Assembly (NCBI GenBank): GCA_028868455.1
Contig: JAGWUK010000205.1
Location: 1 to 6,133, forward strand
Origin: Burkholderiales bacterium
GTDB taxonomy: Bacteria > Pseudomonadota > Gammaproteobacteria > Burkholderiales > Burkholderiaceae_D
DNA: 6,133 bases
Direction of reading: 5' to 3'
Part shown: positions 5,037-6,133 of the stretch, piece after piece
How positions within the stretch are numbered: the first letter of the stretch is position 1
Layout of the letters: each line of letters begins with the position of its first letter
Notes under the pieces: generated by a model
What the model was told of the DNA's origin: nothing
Databases searched by the model: none
What the model saw: only the letters and a program-made list of their open reading frames with translations
Program-made: the position numbers and the translations under genes

Positions 5037-6133
5037 ATGTCAAAACCTTCCAATATCAGCAATAGCTTTAATACTGAACTGATTCATAGCGAGTATGTCC
5101 CGCCCGCTGGTTTCAGTGCATTTCCGGTTTCGATTCATCATGCATCAACGGTTCTGTTTAAAAATGTCGCTGCGATGCGGGCGCGAAGCTGGCAGGATAA
5201 ATCTGCGTATACCTATGGCTTGCACGGCACGCCGACCACTTTCACTTTAGAAGCGCGTCTGGCCCAAATAGAAGGTGGTGAGCATTGTTTGTTGGCGCCG
5301 AGTGGATTGGCTGCCATAACGTTGGTGGATATGGCGTTATTGCAAAGTGGCGATGACGTACTGATCCCGGATAACGTCTATAACCCAAATCGCGAATTGG
5401 GCGAATGGTTATCCAGGAGTTTTGGCATCAGCGTGCGCTACTACGACCCAATGATCGGTGCTGATATCGCGAAACTTATCCATGGGAATACGCGCTTGAT
5501 TTGGGCAGAAGCGCCAGGTTCCGTTTCTATGGAAGTGCCGGATATTCCGGCCATTTGTTCTGCCGCGCACGAGCGTGGCGTGATAGTGGCGCTGGACAAT
5601 ACCTGGTCGGGCGGCATAGCTTTCCCGGCATTTGTGCACGGCGTCGATATCATTATGCAAGCGCTGACTAAATACCAGAGCGGTGGTTCAGACGTGCTGA
5701 TGGGGGCGGTAATTACCAAAGACAAGGCATTGAATGCCCGTTTGCAGGCGGCGCATATGCGGCTAGGGTTCGGTGTCGGTATGGATGATGCGTACCTTGT
5801 CTTGCGCAATTTGCCGACTTTGAAATTGCGTTTTGACGCGCATGATCAACGCGCTCGTCAAGTTGCAATGTGGCTGAAAACGCGCCCGGAAATCGCCAAA
5901 GTATTGCATCCTGCAATACCGGATTGCCCGGGGCATGAGAATTGGTTGCGTGACTTCAGCGGAGCGGGCGGTTTGTTCTCGGTGCTGTTTGACCCGCGTT
6001 TCTCTGAGGCTGAAACAGACCAGTTTGTGAATAGTCTGAAGTTATTCAAAATTGGATTTAGCTGGGGAGGTGCTCATAGCCTATGTGTGCCATATCGGAT
6101 TGAGCAAATGCGCGATCGGTGGACAGAGAAGGG
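5037..6133 (+). CDS. metC: Cystathionine beta-lyase (MetC-like PLP enzyme), 3'-truncated by the window edge
   Basis: Enzymes of this family cleave cystathionine to homocysteine, pyruvate and ammonia in methionine synthesis, in the cytoplasm as PLP-bound tetramers. The frame runs without a stop from the ATG to the window end, giving 365 of an expected 390-400 residues. The PLP-binding lysine is K212 in QALTKYQSGGSD. D187 in VALDNTWSGG should contact the pyridine nitrogen, Y115 in DNVYNPNRE stacks on the cofactor, and APSGLAAI (87-94) holds the phosphate-binding turn. FSWGGAHSL (341-349) matches the SWGG substrate-side motif of MetC. The N-terminal motif is YGLHGTPT (60-67), without the Arg two residues after Tyr found in E. 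coli MetC. The C-terminal segment with the substrate-carboxylate Arg lies outside the window. It has its own promoter region and is separated from rimO by a terminator. A related gamma-lyase or sulfhydrylase cannot be fully excluded, but SWGG favours MetC. Confidence 0.92.
   Translation, partial: MSKPSNISNSFNTELIHSEYVPPAGFSAFPVSIHHASTVLFKNVAAMRARSWQDKSAYTYGLHGTPTTFTLEARLAQIEGGEHCLLAPSGLAAITLVDMALLQSGDDVLIPDNVYNPNRELGEWLSRSFGISVRYYDPMIGADIAKLIHGNTRLIWAEAPGSVSMEVPDIPAICSAAHERGVIVALDNTWSGGIAFPAFVHGVDIIMQALTKYQSGGSDVLMGAVITKDKALNARLQAAHMRLGFGVGMDDAYLVLRNLPTLKLRFDAHDQRARQVAMWLKTRPEIAKVLHPAIPDCPGHENWLRDFSGAGGLFSVLFDPRFSEAETDQFVNSLKLFKIGFSWGGAHSLCVPYRIEQMRDRWTEK

Noticed and set aside
4897..5082. 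61-residue plus-strand open frame before metC
   Set aside because: It overlaps the metC start in another frame, covers the inverted-repeat leader, has no ribosome binding site and no recognisable sequence.
5441..5809. 122-residue minus-strand open frame, and others on the minus strand over 5409-6049
   Set aside because: All are antisense shadows of the continuous metC-like frame, which carries the PLP lysine and other family motifs.

Overview
The window looks like ordinary chromosomal sequence from a betaproteobacterium, probably of the order Burkholderiales and possibly the family Oxalobacteraceae. This rests on the close resemblance of the polyhydroxyalkanoate (PHA) proteins to those of Cupriavidus necator, on the order phaC-phaB-phaR-rimO, and on a fairly balanced base composition. 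The family assignment is inference and no database was searched. All recognised genes lie on the + strand, and I see no mobile element, CRISPR array, rRNA or functional tRNA.

Positions 1-1944 hold the end of a class I PHA synthase (phaC, 5' end outside the window) and, 44 bases later with a good ribosome binding site, an NADPH-type acetoacetyl-CoA reductase (phaB). A 294-base intergenic stretch follows, with two hairpins, a pair of TTGCAA palindromes 21 bp apart and a weak candidate promoter. Then comes phaR (2239-2799), the PHA-responsive repressor, whose C-terminal half carries a visible internal duplication. Together these make, polymerise and regulate PHB: PhaB supplies (R)-3-hydroxybutyryl-CoA, PhaC polymerises it, and PhaR is expected to sense the granules and repress granule-associated genes. 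The usual beta-ketothiolase gene (phaA) is not between phaC and phaB.

A strong intrinsic terminator (2862-2903) separates phaR from rimO (2919-4301), the radical-SAM methylthiotransferase acting on ribosomal protein S12. A promoter-like TACAAT sits inside the 5' arm of that terminator. rimO overlaps by one base a small gene for a predicted secreted protein of unknown function (4301-4762), and a second strong terminator (4791-4833) closes this unit.

The last part has a 200-base leader with an unusual 9-bp inverted repeat (4866-4874 and 4939-4947) and a palindromic extended -10 element. It is followed by a PLP-dependent cystathionine beta-lyase-type gene (metC-like, 5037 to the window edge, 3' end missing). 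The genes themselves are familiar. The points most worth a second look are the metC leader, the promoter-in-terminator arrangement before rimO, and the candidate PhaR operator. I did not find a clearly new multi-gene system.
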